From an uncultured Bacteroides sp. (GTDB lineage: Bacteria > Bacteroidota > Bacteroidia > Bacteroidales > Bacteroidaceae), in assembly GCA_958477465.1 (NCBI GenBank), contig CAUEFX010000018.1:1-58361 (forward strand): 58,361 nucleotides of DNA, read 5' to 3'. Both the position numbers and the translations under genes were made by a program. Positions 35,323 through 44,698 of the stretch are shown one piece after another (positions within the stretch are counted from its first letter, which is position 1; every line of letters starts with the position of its first letter). Under the pieces are notes generated by a model, which saw nothing but the letters and a program-made list of their open reading frames with translations, did no database searches and was not told where the DNA came from.

Positions 35323-36828
35323 ATGGCCAAGAAGAATACAGTTGAAATTGGTTTTGAAAAAGAAATATGGAAAGCAGCTGATTTGTTGCGGGGCAACTTA
35401 GATGCTTCGGAATACAAGTCAGTTGTATTGGGTTTGATATTCCTTAAATATATATCTGACAGATTTGAAGCGAAATATCAGGCTTTGCTTAATGAAGGAG
35501 ATGGATTTGAGGAAGATAAAGACGAATACACTTCCGAGAATATATTTTTTGTGCCACAGGAAGCTCGTTGGGAAGTAGTTGCAGAAGCTGCACATACACA
35601 AGAAATAGGTACTGTGATAGACAACGCCATGCGGCAAATAGAAAAAGAGAATGCTCGCTTGAAAGGTGTTCTTCCGAAGAACTTTTCACGTCCTGAGCTT
35701 GACAAACGCAGATTGGGGGATGTGGTAGACTTGTTTACTAATATCCAAATGAAGGAGCATGGAGATTCTAAAGATATTCTTGGGAGGACATACGAGTACT
35801 GCTTGGCTAAGTTTGCAGAAGCTGAAGGGAAACTTGCTGGTGAGTTTTATACTCCTGCCTGTATTGTCCGCACATTGGTAGAAGTGCTGAAGCCTTTCAA
35901 GGGAAGAGTCTACGACCCTTGTTGCGGCTCAGGAGGAATGTTTGTTCAGTCAGCTAGATTTATAGAAAACCATCAAGGGAATATCAATAATATTTCCGTA
36001 TTCGGTCAGGATAGTAATCCTACCACGTGGAAAATGGCACAAATGAATTTGGCTATTCGTGGTATTGAAGCCGATTTAGGCAAGTTTGCTGCCGATACAT
36101 TCTTTGATGACCAGCATCCTACTCTGAAAGCTGACTTTATCATGGCAAATCCACCTTTCAATCTTAGTGATTGGGGAGCAGACAAACTACAAGACGATGT
36201 TCGTTGGAAGTTCGGTATTCCTCCTGCAGGAAACGCCAACTTTGCTTGGCTACAGCATATGATTCATCATCTTTCACCCACAGGACGCATCGGCATGGTG
36301 CTTGCCAACGGTTCGCTCTCCTCGCAAACGGGTGGCGAAGGCTCTATTCGAGAGAACATATTGAGAGCCGATTTGGTGGAAGGCATTGTCGCAATGCCCT
36401 CACAGTTGTTCTATACTACTGGTATTCCCGTATCGCTTTGGTTCCTAAATCGTGCAAAGAAACAAACAGGAAAAGTATTGTTTGTAGATGCCCGCAACAT
36501 GGGAACGATGGTTACACGCAAGCTCCGCGAGCTATCCGATGATGATATTAAAAAGATAGCCGATACATTTGATGCTTTTGAAGCTGGGACATTGGAGAAC
36601 GAAAAGGGCTATTGTGCTGTAACAACACTTGAAGATGTAGCAAAGCAAGACTATATACTCACGCCGGGACGCTATGTTGGCATTGCCGAAACAGAGGATG
36701 ATGGTGAACCATTCCAAGAAAAGATGGAACGGCTAACAACAGAGCTTTCTGGTTTGTTTGCCAAATCGCATGATTTGGAAGATGAAATCAGAAAGCAGTT
36801 GGCAAGCATCGGCTTCACGATTAAATAG
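35323..36828 (+). CDS. hsdM: Type I restriction-modification DNA methyltransferase subunit
   Basis: 501 aa N6-adenine methyltransferase subunit that assembles as M2S (modification) or R2M2S (restriction). The N-terminal HsdM_N helical domain covers about 1-150 (EIWKAADLLRGNLDASEYKS), the SAM-binding motif I is DPCCGSGGM (about 198-206), and catalytic motif IV is NPPF (about 276-279) in IMANPPFNLSDWG. C-terminal coiled region (RLTTELSGLFAKSHDLEDEI) contacts HsdS. Length and motifs are intact. First working gene of the operon; followed 47 bp later by a recombinase gene, where hsdS usually lies. Confidence 0.96.
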   Translation: MAKKNTVEIGFEKEIWKAADLLRGNLDASEYKSVVLGLIFLKYISDRFEAKYQALLNEGDGFEEDKDEYTSENIFFVPQEARWEVVAEAAHTQEIGTVIDNAMRQIEKENARLKGVLPKNFSRPELDKRRLGDVVDLFTNIQMKEHGDSKDILGRTYEYCLAKFAEAEGKLAGEFYTPACIVRTLVEVLKPFKGRVYDPCCGSGGMFVQSARFIENHQGNINNISVFGQDSNPTTWKMAQMNLAIRGIEADLGKFAADTFFDDQHPTLKADFIMANPPFNLSDWGADKLQDDVRWKFGIPPAGNANFAWLQHMIHHLSPTGRIGMVLANGSLSSQTGGEGSIRENILRADLVEGIVAMPSQLFYTTGIPVSLWFLNRAKKQTGKVLFVDARNMGTMVTRKLRELSDDDIKKIADTFDAFEAGTLENEKGYCAVTTLEDVAKQDYILTPGRYVGIAETEDDGEPFQEKMERLTTELSGLFAKSHDLEDEIRKQLASIGFTIK

Positions 36829-36875
36829 TATGGCTATATTCTTCATTATGAGACAATATCAAATAATCGAAGAAT

Positions 36876-37868
36876 ATGAAAGAGAAATTGATCCAAGAAA
36901 TCAGCAACGCAATGACAGATGTATTAAGTATGGAACAGATGGCACAACTCAATGGTGTATTATTGCAGATAGTAAGCAAATACACGATTGAAGCAGATGG
37001 CGAAAAAACACAGGAAGATGTGACCAACAACGCCCGTCTGCTAGAAGTATTCTTGTCCGCCAAACAGGTGGAGGGATGCACCACGCCAACCATCAAATAT
37101 TATAGTTCTACCATTCGGCAACTTTTCAAGAAGATGCCCAAAAGGGTCATCGACTATACCACCGAAGACATTCGTGCATACTTGGCTGTGTTCCAACGGA
37201 AGAATAAGTCAAGTAAAGTTACCATTGACAACATCCGCCGCATCTTTTCTTCTTTCTTTGCTTGGCTTGAAGAAGAGGACTATATCATCAAAAGCCCTGT
37301 TCGTAGGATTCATAAAGTGAAGACTGGCACACAGGTGAAAGAGGTATTAAGCGATGAAAACTTAGAACATTTGCGTGACCACTGTGTTAAAAAACGCGAC
37401 CTTGCCATCATAGACCTGTTGGCTTCTACAGGTATGCGTGTAGGCGAATTGGTCAAGCTGAATCGAGAAGATGTCAATTTCAACGAACGGGAGTGTATTG
37501 TGTTTGGCAAGGGAAACAAGGAGCGCATAGTATATTTCAATGCACGTGCCAAGATACATTTACAACAATATCTTTCCACAAGGAAAGACCGTAATAAGGC
37601 ATTATTTGTTTCGCTAAACAAACCGCATAACCGTTTGCAAATATCAGGTGTTGAAGTTCGTCTGCGCAAGATTGGCAAATTGGCAAAGATAGCCCGTGTG
37701 CATCCACATAAGTTCCGGCGTACTCTCGCTACTATGGCGATAGACAAAGGCATGCCTGTAGAACAGGTACAAAGGCTTCTCGGCCACGTAAAGATTGACA
37801 CAACCATGCACTATGCCATGGTCAATCAAACGAATGTAAAACTCTCTCACAGAAAATTTATCAATTAG
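36876..37868 (+). CDS. Tyrosine recombinase embedded in the R-M operon
   Basis: 330 aa XerC/D-type site-specific recombinase. SAM-like N-terminal core-binding domain about 60-150; catalytic domain with Arg in STGMRVGEL (about 188), HxxR in HKFRRT (His278, Arg281), HVKIDTTMHY with His and the nucleophile Tyr313 in HYAMVN. All catalytic residues are present. It ends 3 bp before the start of the C-terminal hsdS half, and an 18-bp recombination-site candidate begins 57 bp further on. Recombinases of this kind invert or shuffle hsdS segments in Bacteroides; that role is inferred here from position and the recombinant hsdS junctions. Confidence 0.92.
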   Translation: MKEKLIQEISNAMTDVLSMEQMAQLNGVLLQIVSKYTIEADGEKTQEDVTNNARLLEVFLSAKQVEGCTTPTIKYYSSTIRQLFKKMPKRVIDYTTEDIRAYLAVFQRKNKSSKVTIDNIRRIFSSFFAWLEEEDYIIKSPVRRIHKVKTGTQVKEVLSDENLEHLRDHCVKKRDLAIIDLLASTGMRVGELVKLNREDVNFNERECIVFGKGNKERIVYFNARAKIHLQQYLSTRKDRNKALFVSLNKPHNRLQISGVEVRLRKIGKLAKIARVHPHKFRRTLATMAIDKGMPVEQVQRLLGHVKIDTTMHYAMVNQTNVKLSHRKFIN

Positions 37869-37871
37869 AGT

Positions 37872-38633
37872 ATGGGATATTGCTGCTATACATATAAAAC
37901 AGTAAATCATAAGCGCAAAAACAAGCGTATAAATGATAATTTAGAGCAGCAGGCACAGGCGTTGTTCAAGTCGTGGTTTGTGGATTTTGAGCCGTTTAGA
38001 GGTGGTAAATTCATGGAGTCTGAGCTTGGGATGATACCTGAAGGATGGAGAGTGGGAACTTTAGATGAAATTGCGGAAATTGTAGGTGGAGGAACACCGT
38101 CAAAGACAAATGTATCGTTTTATTGTGAGAATGGTATACCTTGGATAACTCCCAAAGATCTATCAATTAGAAAGTCCAAGTATATCTCAAAAGGAGAAAT
38201 TGATATTACAGAAGTTGGCTATAACAATAGTAGTGCAAAGAAGATTCCATCAGGAAGTGTTTTATTCAGTTCCCGTGCGCCAATAGGGTATATATCTATT
38301 GCCCGTAATGAAGTAACAACAAATCAAGGCTTTAAATCTGTTGTGCCTGTAAAAGCTGGAACATGTTATTTGTATTTATTCTTAAAAGAAAATACAGAAA
38401 AAATAGAATCGCAGGCAACAGGTTCAACATTTAAGGAGGCTTCTGGTGCATTGATGAGATCTCAAGTTATTATTATTCCTCCTCAGCAAATATTTGAAAT
38501 GTTTGAATCTTTGGTAAAACCAATTTTCACTGAACAATCAAGTTTAGAAACTGAGATTGAACATTTATCAATGACTCGTGATTTACTCTTGCCTAAACTT
38601 ATGTCCGGTGAACTAAAAATAAATGAAGTATGA
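37872..38633 (+). CDS. hsdS: HsdS C-terminal half (second target-recognition domain)
   Basis: 253 aa. The first 18 residues (ending KRKNK) have no HsdS character; from residue 19 it reads RINDNLEQQAQALFKSWFVD, the central conserved coiled region of HsdS, then a complete target-recognition domain (ELGMIPEGWRVGTLDEIAEI ... PWITPKDLS ... QGFKSVVPV) and the distal conserved helix ending LLLPKLMSGELKI. The first target-recognition domain is missing. The break coincides with the 18-bp repeat at 37926-37943. Half-size S subunits can work as dimers in some type I systems, so this may still be functional. Overlaps the Fic gene start (ATGA). Confidence 0.85.
   Translation: MGYCCYTYKTVNHKRKNKRINDNLEQQAQALFKSWFVDFEPFRGGKFMESELGMIPEGWRVGTLDEIAEIVGGGTPSKTNVSFYCENGIPWITPKDLSIRKSKYISKGEIDITEVGYNNSSAKKIPSGSVLFSSRAPIGYISIARNEVTTNQGFKSVVPVKAGTCYLYLFLKENTEKIESQATGSTFKEASGALMRSQVIIIPPQQIFEMFESLVKPIFTEQSSLETEIEHLSMTRDLLLPKLMSGELKINEV
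37926..37943 (+). repeat. 18-bp recombination-site candidate, copy 1
   Basis: CGTATAAATGATAATTTA, encoding RINDNL in the hsdS frame. Identical to 40328-40345 in direct orientation; flanks differ immediately on both sides. Confidence 0.85.
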
Positions 38634-39781
38634 CAGATTTTGAAGAATACATAAGGCAAGGAGAACCCAATAAGCAACAACGTGCCTACGCTTGGAGAAC
38701 GGCAATCGGACTTCAGGCTGTTGATGGATTGAAGCCATCAGAGTATCTAAAAGATACGGCACGGAAGCATATTGAGGGTGATATTGATATCGATGAAGCC
38801 CAACGATTGATAAGGTCTTACTATCAATCAAAGACCGTCAGAACTCCTGATGATGATGAGCTGGAAGAGGCCGATGTTGTATCATCTCATATTGCAAAAA
38901 TACTTGGCGAACAGTCATTTGCTTTCTCTGTTGTCGGCATTACATCCATTCACCGAAGACTATTTGAAGGTGTATTCAAGTTTGCCGGAAAGATCCGTGA
39001 TTACGACATTACCAAAAAAGAATGGGTGCTTAGAGGTGGCACCGTGCTTTACGTCAATTCGGAAGATATAAAAAGAGCATTGGAGTATGATTTGGAACAA
39101 GAGAGCACATTTATTTATGCAGGGCTTACGCATGAACAAATGGTGGAGCATATTGCCAAATTTGTTTCCGGTATTTGGCAGATACATCCGTTTGGTGAAG
39201 GCAATACCCGCACCACGGCTGTATTCACCATTAAATACCTTCGCTCTATTGGCTTTTATGTGGAGAATGATTTGTTCGCCAACAATTCATGGTATTTCCG
39301 TAACGCCCTTGTTCGTGCGAATTATCGTAATGCGGTGAAGGGAATAGAATTAGATTCTAAGTATCTTGTCCGCTTTTTCCGTAATTTGCTAATGGGAGAG
39401 AGCAATGAACTGAAGAACAGATACATGGTTGTAGATGCTCCGGAAGAATGGAAAGAACAGGAAGAGAAGGTCAATACCCCCACAAGTTCCCCCACAAGTT
39501 CCCCCACAAGTTCTAAAAGCCAATTCTATACGAACAATGAGAATATCCGAAAGTTGGTAAGGACAATTGGAGAAGAAAAGAAAAGTGTAAAAGAGATATT
39601 GGAATCTCTAAATCTGCGAGACCGCAAAAATCTTATTGAGTACTACCTTACTCCTGCACAAAATGGTGGATTTGTGACGTTGCTCCATCCTGAAAAGCCA
39701 CGTCATCCACGCCAAAAGTATATTTTGACGGTAAAAGGGTTGGCATTGCTGACCTCGTTTAAAAAAAACAACAGTATTTAA
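38630..39781 (+). CDS. Fic-domain protein inside the R-M locus
   Basis: 383 aa. Fic core about 70-250 with the complete catalytic motif HPFGEGNTRTT (His186 onward), so AMPylation or related nucleotidyl transfer is likely. The N-terminal segment (YLKDTARKHIEGDIDIDEAQ) may be a built-in antitoxin-like helix, but the canonical inhibitory motif is not exact. A linker of three PTSS repeats (36 bp) at 39479-39514 leads to a C-terminal winged-helix-like domain (about 300-375). Fic proteins are frequent passengers of type I loci in Bacteroidota. The gene starts within the ATGA of the preceding half-hsdS and would travel with it if the segment is excised. Confidence 0.9.
   Translation: MTDFEEYIRQGEPNKQQRAYAWRTAIGLQAVDGLKPSEYLKDTARKHIEGDIDIDEAQRLIRSYYQSKTVRTPDDDELEEADVVSSHIAKILGEQSFAFSVVGITSIHRRLFEGVFKFAGKIRDYDITKKEWVLRGGTVLYVNSEDIKRALEYDLEQESTFIYAGLTHEQMVEHIAKFVSGIWQIHPFGEGNTRTTAVFTIKYLRSIGFYVENDLFANNSWYFRNALVRANYRNAVKGIELDSKYLVRFFRNLLMGESNELKNRYMVVDAPEEWKEQEEKVNTPTSSPTSSPTSSKSQFYTNNENIRKLVRTIGEEKKSVKEILESLNLRDRKNLIEYYLTPAQNGGFVTLLHPEKPRHPRQKYILTVKGLALLTSFKKNNSI
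39479..39514 (+). repeat. 12-bp in-frame tandem repeat in the Fic gene
   Basis: Three perfect copies of a 12-bp unit (CCCACAAGTTCC, last copy ends T) encode PTSS-PTSS-PTSS between the Fic core and the C-terminal domain. Copy number changes would lengthen or shorten the linker without a frameshift. Confidence 0.9.
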
Positions 39782-39799
39782 ACAGCTAAATTCTCATTT

Positions 39800-40411
39800 A
39801 TGGAACGAAAGAAAATATATACATTGGCTCAAATATGTTCTAAAATCGGCAGTGGTGCCACACCTAAAGGGGGAAAAGAATCCTATTTGGGAGGTGACAC
39901 CTCATTGATAAGGAGTCAAAATGTATTAGACTTTGATTTCCAATATAGTGGACTTGCTCTGATAAATGAAGAACAAGCCCACGCATTAGATAATGTCTCA
40001 GTCATGGACGGAGATGTTTTATTGAATATAACAGGTGATTCAGTTGCTCGTTGCTGTAAAGTTCCTTCCAAAGTGCTACCAGCTCGTGTAAATCAACATG
40101 TTGCAATCATTCGAGCTAAAAATAATATTGTAAAATCTGATTATATTTTATACTATTTGCAGTATAAGAAACAATATCTTTTATCCTTGTCACAAGGTGG
40201 AGCTACAAGAAATGCTCTTACAAAGAAAATGATTGAAGATATTGAGATTCTGTTGCCTTCGTTATCGGAGCAAGAAAATATAGTCAATATTTTAAGTTCA
40301 TTAGACAACAAAATCGAGCTGAACCGCCGTATAAATGATAATTTAAGCTTTCTGCATAAAATATACTCAAAAAGGATATGGACGACGTACTTGAATATAA
40401 TGAAAAAATAG
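39800..40411 (+). CDS. hsdS: HsdS N-terminal half (first target-recognition domain)
   Basis: 203 aa. Residues 1-176 are a normal first target-recognition domain and start of the central conserved region (KIYTLAQICSKIGSGATPKG, LPSLSEQENIVNILSSLDNK, IELNR); RINDNL at 177-182 is encoded by the 18-bp repeat. The following 21 residues (SFLHKIYSKRIW...) are not HsdS-like. The second target-recognition domain is therefore absent; the matching half is 1.9 kb upstream. Joining residue 176 to the upstream RINDNL would give about 411 aa, a normal HsdS. The 3' end overlaps the FRG gene by 34 bp. May pair with the other half as a two-chain S subunit, or be inactive. Confidence 0.85.
   Translation: MERKKIYTLAQICSKIGSGATPKGGKESYLGGDTSLIRSQNVLDFDFQYSGLALINEEQAHALDNVSVMDGDVLLNITGDSVARCCKVPSKVLPARVNQHVAIIRAKNNIVKSDYILYYLQYKKQYLLSLSQGGATRNALTKKMIEDIEILLPSLSEQENIVNILSSLDNKIELNRRINDNLSFLHKIYSKRIWTTYLNIMKK
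40328..40345 (+). repeat. 18-bp recombination-site candidate, copy 2
   Basis: Direct repeat of 37926-37943, 2402 bp apart and in the same codon phase (RINDNL). Confidence 0.85.
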
Positions 40412-41541
40412 AAGACATCTCTTCATATATTAAAAGAGTTACTTTTATCAGAAATGAGATGTTAGAAGAGGGACGTTCAGAAACCTTGTTCTTTCGAGGA
40501 CAAAGCAATATTAAATGGGATATACGTCCAAGTATTTTTAGAAGTTCTTTAATCAGTGTTGAAAGTGAGATAATTCAGAAAGCTATAGCAAGAGTTCCTC
40601 ATGAATTTGAAAATTATTTAACCGCTTTTGAAAAGCTAACCAAGTTGCAACATTATGGTTTGCCTACGCGATTATTGGATGTAACAATGAATCCTTTAGT
40701 TGCACTGTATTTTGCTTGCTGTTCTTCAAATGTTGCAGACACAGATGGGTGCGTGTTCTACGGATATAATTATGGAGAATTTCCCACTGCTGATAGAGTT
40801 AAAATACTATCTTTGGTAGCACAGACAGAATTTAAAGGAGATATAACTTTAGGAAGTTTAAAAGACATCTCTAATTGGAAACAAGATGCTAAACCTTTCA
40901 TCCAACTTTTGCAAAACAATTTATTGGTATTTCCTAATTATAGTAACGGTCGCATAATGGCTCAAAGTGGTGCCTTCTTGCTACCAGGTGCTATAACAAT
41001 AAATATAGAAGAGAATAATCTATGGAATAGCAAAATTCAAAAGAGTACATATAATCTTAACTCCTCATTTTCAGATGATATCATTATTATCTCCAAAGAT
41101 TCTAAATCTCAGATTTTAGATGAGTTGAACTATCTGAATATCAATGAGGAAACATTATTTCCTGAACTTGAACATCAAATGTCCTATATAAAACATGCAG
41201 GAACAAGATTGGTTAATAACATTATTCCAGAGTTTATTAGATATGAAAGTCAAATGTCATTTCCGGATAAGAAAGAAAATAGTGTTGCCCAATCTAATCA
41301 TGCAGATAATACAATAAAGAAAATTGTTCAGAAATATATAAAAGAGAATATTATAGAGAAAGAGATTATATCTATAATAAATAGATATGCACAATATCCC
41401 GATTGGAATCATCGAGAAAATATAATAAGCTCCTTATTTACTGAGATTAAAAGAAATTTAAGTAAGCACAAGAAACAGAACGTAAAACAAATAGCTGATC
41501 GCATAGTGAATGAATTAAGAACAAAAATCAAACAACAATGA
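40378..41541 (+). CDS. FRG-domain protein
   Basis: 387 aa cytoplasmic protein. The FRG domain covers about 15-215: LFFRGQSNIKWDIRPSIFR carries the F-R-G signature, and KLQHYGLPTRLLDVTMNP and ALYFACCSSN are the conserved helices. The C-terminal half (about 230-387) is unrecognised and Lys/Asn rich. FRG proteins recur in defence islands and R-M loci but their biochemical activity is not established. It starts inside the end of the N-terminal hsdS half and overlaps hsdR by ATGA, so it is translated as part of the operon and probably acts with the R-M complex or as a back-up effector. Confidence 0.85.
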   Translation: MDDVLEYNEKIEDISSYIKRVTFIRNEMLEEGRSETLFFRGQSNIKWDIRPSIFRSSLISVESEIIQKAIARVPHEFENYLTAFEKLTKLQHYGLPTRLLDVTMNPLVALYFACCSSNVADTDGCVFYGYNYGEFPTADRVKILSLVAQTEFKGDITLGSLKDISNWKQDAKPFIQLLQNNLLVFPNYSNGRIMAQSGAFLLPGAITINIEENNLWNSKIQKSTYNLNSSFSDDIIIISKDSKSQILDELNYLNINEETLFPELEHQMSYIKHAGTRLVNNIIPEFIRYESQMSFPDKKENSVAQSNHADNTIKKIVQKYIKENIIEKEIISIINRYAQYPDWNHRENIISSLFTEIKRNLSKHKKQNVKQIADRIVNELRTKIKQQ

Positions 41542-44500
41542 CATATACAGAAAATAATTACGAGAAAGCACTGGTAAGCCTATTCAAAGGAATGGGTTAT
41601 GAGCATGTATATGGACCGGATATAGAACGCGACTATTATGTGCCGTTCTATGAAGAGATGATGAAAGACAGCCTGTGGAATATCAATAAAGGAAAATCGC
41701 AAGTTGCTATCAACGAAGCTATTTCGAAGCTGCGGAACATTGATACTGGAAGTTTGGCACAGAAGAACGAGATTTTCATGGACTATCTGCAAAACGGAGT
41801 GGAGGTTTCTTATTTCGATGGTAAAGAACAAAGGAACGACATCATCTATTTGATAGATTATGAACACGTAGATAGAAATACCTTCCAAATAGCCAATCAA
41901 TGGACATTTGTAGAGCGTTCGGAGAAACGAGCTGACATGATTGTGTTCATCAATGGGTTACCACTTGTAGTAGTAGAATTGAAATCTCCTTCAAGGGAGG
42001 AAACCGATGCTTCAGAAGCATATTTACAATTACGCAACTATATGCAAGAGATACCATCTATGTTCATATATAATGTGTTCTGCGTAATGAGCGACTTCGC
42101 TTGTTCTAAAGCAGGAACCGTCACAAGTAAGGAAGACCGATACATGGAATGGAAGACCAAAGACGGAAACTACGAAAGTACAGACTTTGCTGATTATGAT
42201 ACTTTCTTCGAAGGCATTTTCGTGAAGAAAAGGTTGTTGGATATCATCAAGAACTTCGTTTGCTTCTCGAAAGATGAATCTGGCACCGCTAAGATATTAG
42301 CAGGATACCACCAATATTTTGCTGTGAAAAAAGCTATCGAACGTACCAAAGTCGCAACACATGGCGATGGAAAAATCGGAGTATTCTGGCATACACAAGG
42401 TAGCGGTAAGTCCCTTTCTATGGTATTCTATGCACATCTGTTACAAAGTGAACTATCAAAACCTACGATTGTTGTGATAACTGACCGTAACGATTTGGAT
42501 GACCAGTTATATACCCAATTTGCTAAATGCCAGCGGTTTCTGCGACAAAAGCCTGAACAAGCAAAAAACCGTGAGAATCTGAAAGAACTGCTGGCAGGAA
42601 GAGAGGCAAACGGCATTATCTTCACTACGATGCAGAAGTTTGAGGAATCTGATGAACCGTTGTCCGAGCGTAGAAACATTGTTGTGATGACAGATGAAGC
42701 ACATAGAGGGCAATACGGCTTCGAGGAAAAAATCAGAATGACCAAAAATGAAAAAGGAGAAGATATTGCCAAACGCATTATTGGAACGGCAAGGATTATT
42801 CACGACTCTTTGCCAAACGCCTCCTACATAGGTTTTACAGGTACGCCCATTTCTACTAAAGATAGAGATACAGTGGAAGTATTCGGCAACTACATTGACG
42901 TCTATGATATGACACAAGCCGTAGCTGACGGAGCGACTTGCCCTGTATATTATGAGTCACGTGTTGTTAATCTCAATTTGGATGAAGCTACATTGAAGGC
43001 CATAGATGATGAATATGAATTATTGGCGGAAGAAGGTGCTACGGAAGCACAGATAGAAAAAAGTAAGAAAGAAATGTCGCATTTGGAGGAAATTCTTGGC
43101 GCACCTGAAACCATTGATTCACTCTGCAAAGACATTCTTAAACATTATGAAGAGAATAGACAACTCGAACTCACTGGAAAAGCGATGATTGTAGCTTATT
43201 CTCGTCCGATAGCCATCAGTATATATCGAAAGATTCTCGAACTTCGTCCTGACTGGGGAGAGAAAGTAAAAGTCGTAATGACAGGCAGTAACAAAGACCC
43301 GGAAGAATGGCATGACATTGTAGGCAACAAGCAATACAAGAAAGAACTTGCTAAAAAGTTTAAGGATGATAACGACCCGATGAAGATAGCAATCGTGGTA
43401 GATATGTGGTTGACAGGCTTCGATGTTCCTTCATTAGCTACCATGTATGTGTATAAGCCAATGAGTGGACATAACCTGATGCAAGCCATCGCCCGTGTAA
43501 ACCGTATATTCAATGGCAAAGCCGGAGGATTGGTCGTGGACTATATTGGCATTGCCAAAGCCCTCAAAGAAGCTATGCACGATTATACAGGTCGTGACCG
43601 TAAGAACTTTGGTAATCCGGATATTAGAGAGACTGCATTGGTGAAATTCCGTGAGAAACTGGAAATCTGTCGCGACATCTTCCATGGCTATGACTACACT
43701 AAGTTCTTTTCAGGAACAGATGCTGAACGTGCACAGGTAATCAAAGGCGGTGTAAACTTTATCATGTCGCCTAACAAGCAGGAGAAACAACAGATATTTT
43801 TGAAAGAAGCAATGTTGCTCCATAACTCCATTACGCTTTGCCGAAGCCTGCTCAATGAAGAGCAACGCACCGAATCGGCATTCTTTGAAACCGTCCGTAC
43901 CCTACTCTCCCGAATGACAGGAAAAGGCAAGGTATCAAAGAAAGACATCAATGCAAGAATCGGAGAACTATTAAAACAAAGTGTCAAAAGCAATGGCGTT
44001 ATCAATCTTTTCTCTGATGTGAAAGCAGAGTTCTCCTTATTTGATGCTTCTTTCTTGGATGAAATATCAAAGATGAAAGAGAAGAATATTGCCGTAGAGC
44101 TTCTGAAAAGACTGCTGGCAGAACGTGTATCCTTGTTTCAAAAGACTAATATTGTACAAGCTGAGAAATTCTCTGATTTGCTCAACCGTTCACTATCCAA
44201 CTACTTGAAAGGATTGCTCACTAACGAAGAAGTCATTCAAGAGTTATTGAATTTAGCAAAAGAAATTTCCACAACGGAAGCAACTGGCAACAACCTTGGT
44301 CTTACAATAGAAGAAAAGTCTTTCTATGATGCTCTAACCAAATCGCAAGCCGTTCAAGACATCTATACCAACGAGCAGTTAGTAGCTATGACTAAAGAGC
44401 TTACCGATTCTCTCCGCAAGAACCGTACAATTGACTGGCAGAAAAAAGAATCGGCAAGAGCAGGAATGCGCAAGATGATAAAGCGGTTGCTGAAAAAATA

Positions 44501-44693
44501 TAAATATCCACCCGAAGAAGCAGCTAACGCTTTGGAAACAGTCATTCGGCAGTGCGAACAATGGGCAGATAACGATGATTCTACATATTCTATTGGTAAG
44601 AACACCAAACAATATAGGATACAAGAAGATTCATATTCTATGGCGGCAGAACCCCAAAGTGAATATGGAATGAAAATAATAGAAAACGAATAA
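41538..44693 (+). CDS. hsdR: Type I restriction endonuclease subunit R
   Basis: 1051 aa motor-nuclease. N-terminal PD-(D/E)xK nuclease: Asp133 in RADMIVFING and ELK at 147-149 in VVVELKSPS. Helicase domain 1: Walker A TQGSGKS near 284-290, DEAH at 386-389 in MTDEAHRGQ, motif III GFTGTPIS; helicase domain 2 includes VDMWLTGFDVPSLATMYVYK and QAIARVNRIF (motif VI). C-terminal helical region about 800-1050. All motifs are intact, so DNA cleavage and translocation should work if an S subunit is made. Translationally coupled to the FRG gene. Confidence 0.95.
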   Translation: MTYTENNYEKALVSLFKGMGYEHVYGPDIERDYYVPFYEEMMKDSLWNINKGKSQVAINEAISKLRNIDTGSLAQKNEIFMDYLQNGVEVSYFDGKEQRNDIIYLIDYEHVDRNTFQIANQWTFVERSEKRADMIVFINGLPLVVVELKSPSREETDASEAYLQLRNYMQEIPSMFIYNVFCVMSDFACSKAGTVTSKEDRYMEWKTKDGNYESTDFADYDTFFEGIFVKKRLLDIIKNFVCFSKDESGTAKILAGYHQYFAVKKAIERTKVATHGDGKIGVFWHTQGSGKSLSMVFYAHLLQSELSKPTIVVITDRNDLDDQLYTQFAKCQRFLRQKPEQAKNRENLKELLAGREANGIIFTTMQKFEESDEPLSERRNIVVMTDEAHRGQYGFEEKIRMTKNEKGEDIAKRIIGTARIIHDSLPNASYIGFTGTPISTKDRDTVEVFGNYIDVYDMTQAVADGATCPVYYESRVVNLNLDEATLKAIDDEYELLAEEGATEAQIEKSKKEMSHLEEILGAPETIDSLCKDILKHYEENRQLELTGKAMIVAYSRPIAISIYRKILELRPDWGEKVKVVMTGSNKDPEEWHDIVGNKQYKKELAKKFKDDNDPMKIAIVVDMWLTGFDVPSLATMYVYKPMSGHNLMQAIARVNRIFNGKAGGLVVDYIGIAKALKEAMHDYTGRDRKNFGNPDIRETALVKFREKLEICRDIFHGYDYTKFFSGTDAERAQVIKGGVNFIMSPNKQEKQQIFLKEAMLLHNSITLCRSLLNEEQRTESAFFETVRTLLSRMTGKGKVSKKDINARIGELLKQSVKSNGVINLFSDVKAEFSLFDASFLDEISKMKEKNIAVELLKRLLAERVSLFQKTNIVQAEKFSDLLNRSLSNYLKGLLTNEEVIQELLNLAKEISTTEATGNNLGLTIEEKSFYDALTKSQAVQDIYTNEQLVAMTKELTDSLRKNRTIDWQKKESARAGMRKMIKRLLKKYKYPPEEAANALETVIRQCEQWADNDDSTYSIGKNTKQYRIQEDSYSMAAEPQSEYGMKIIENE

Positions 44694-44698
44694 ATAAT

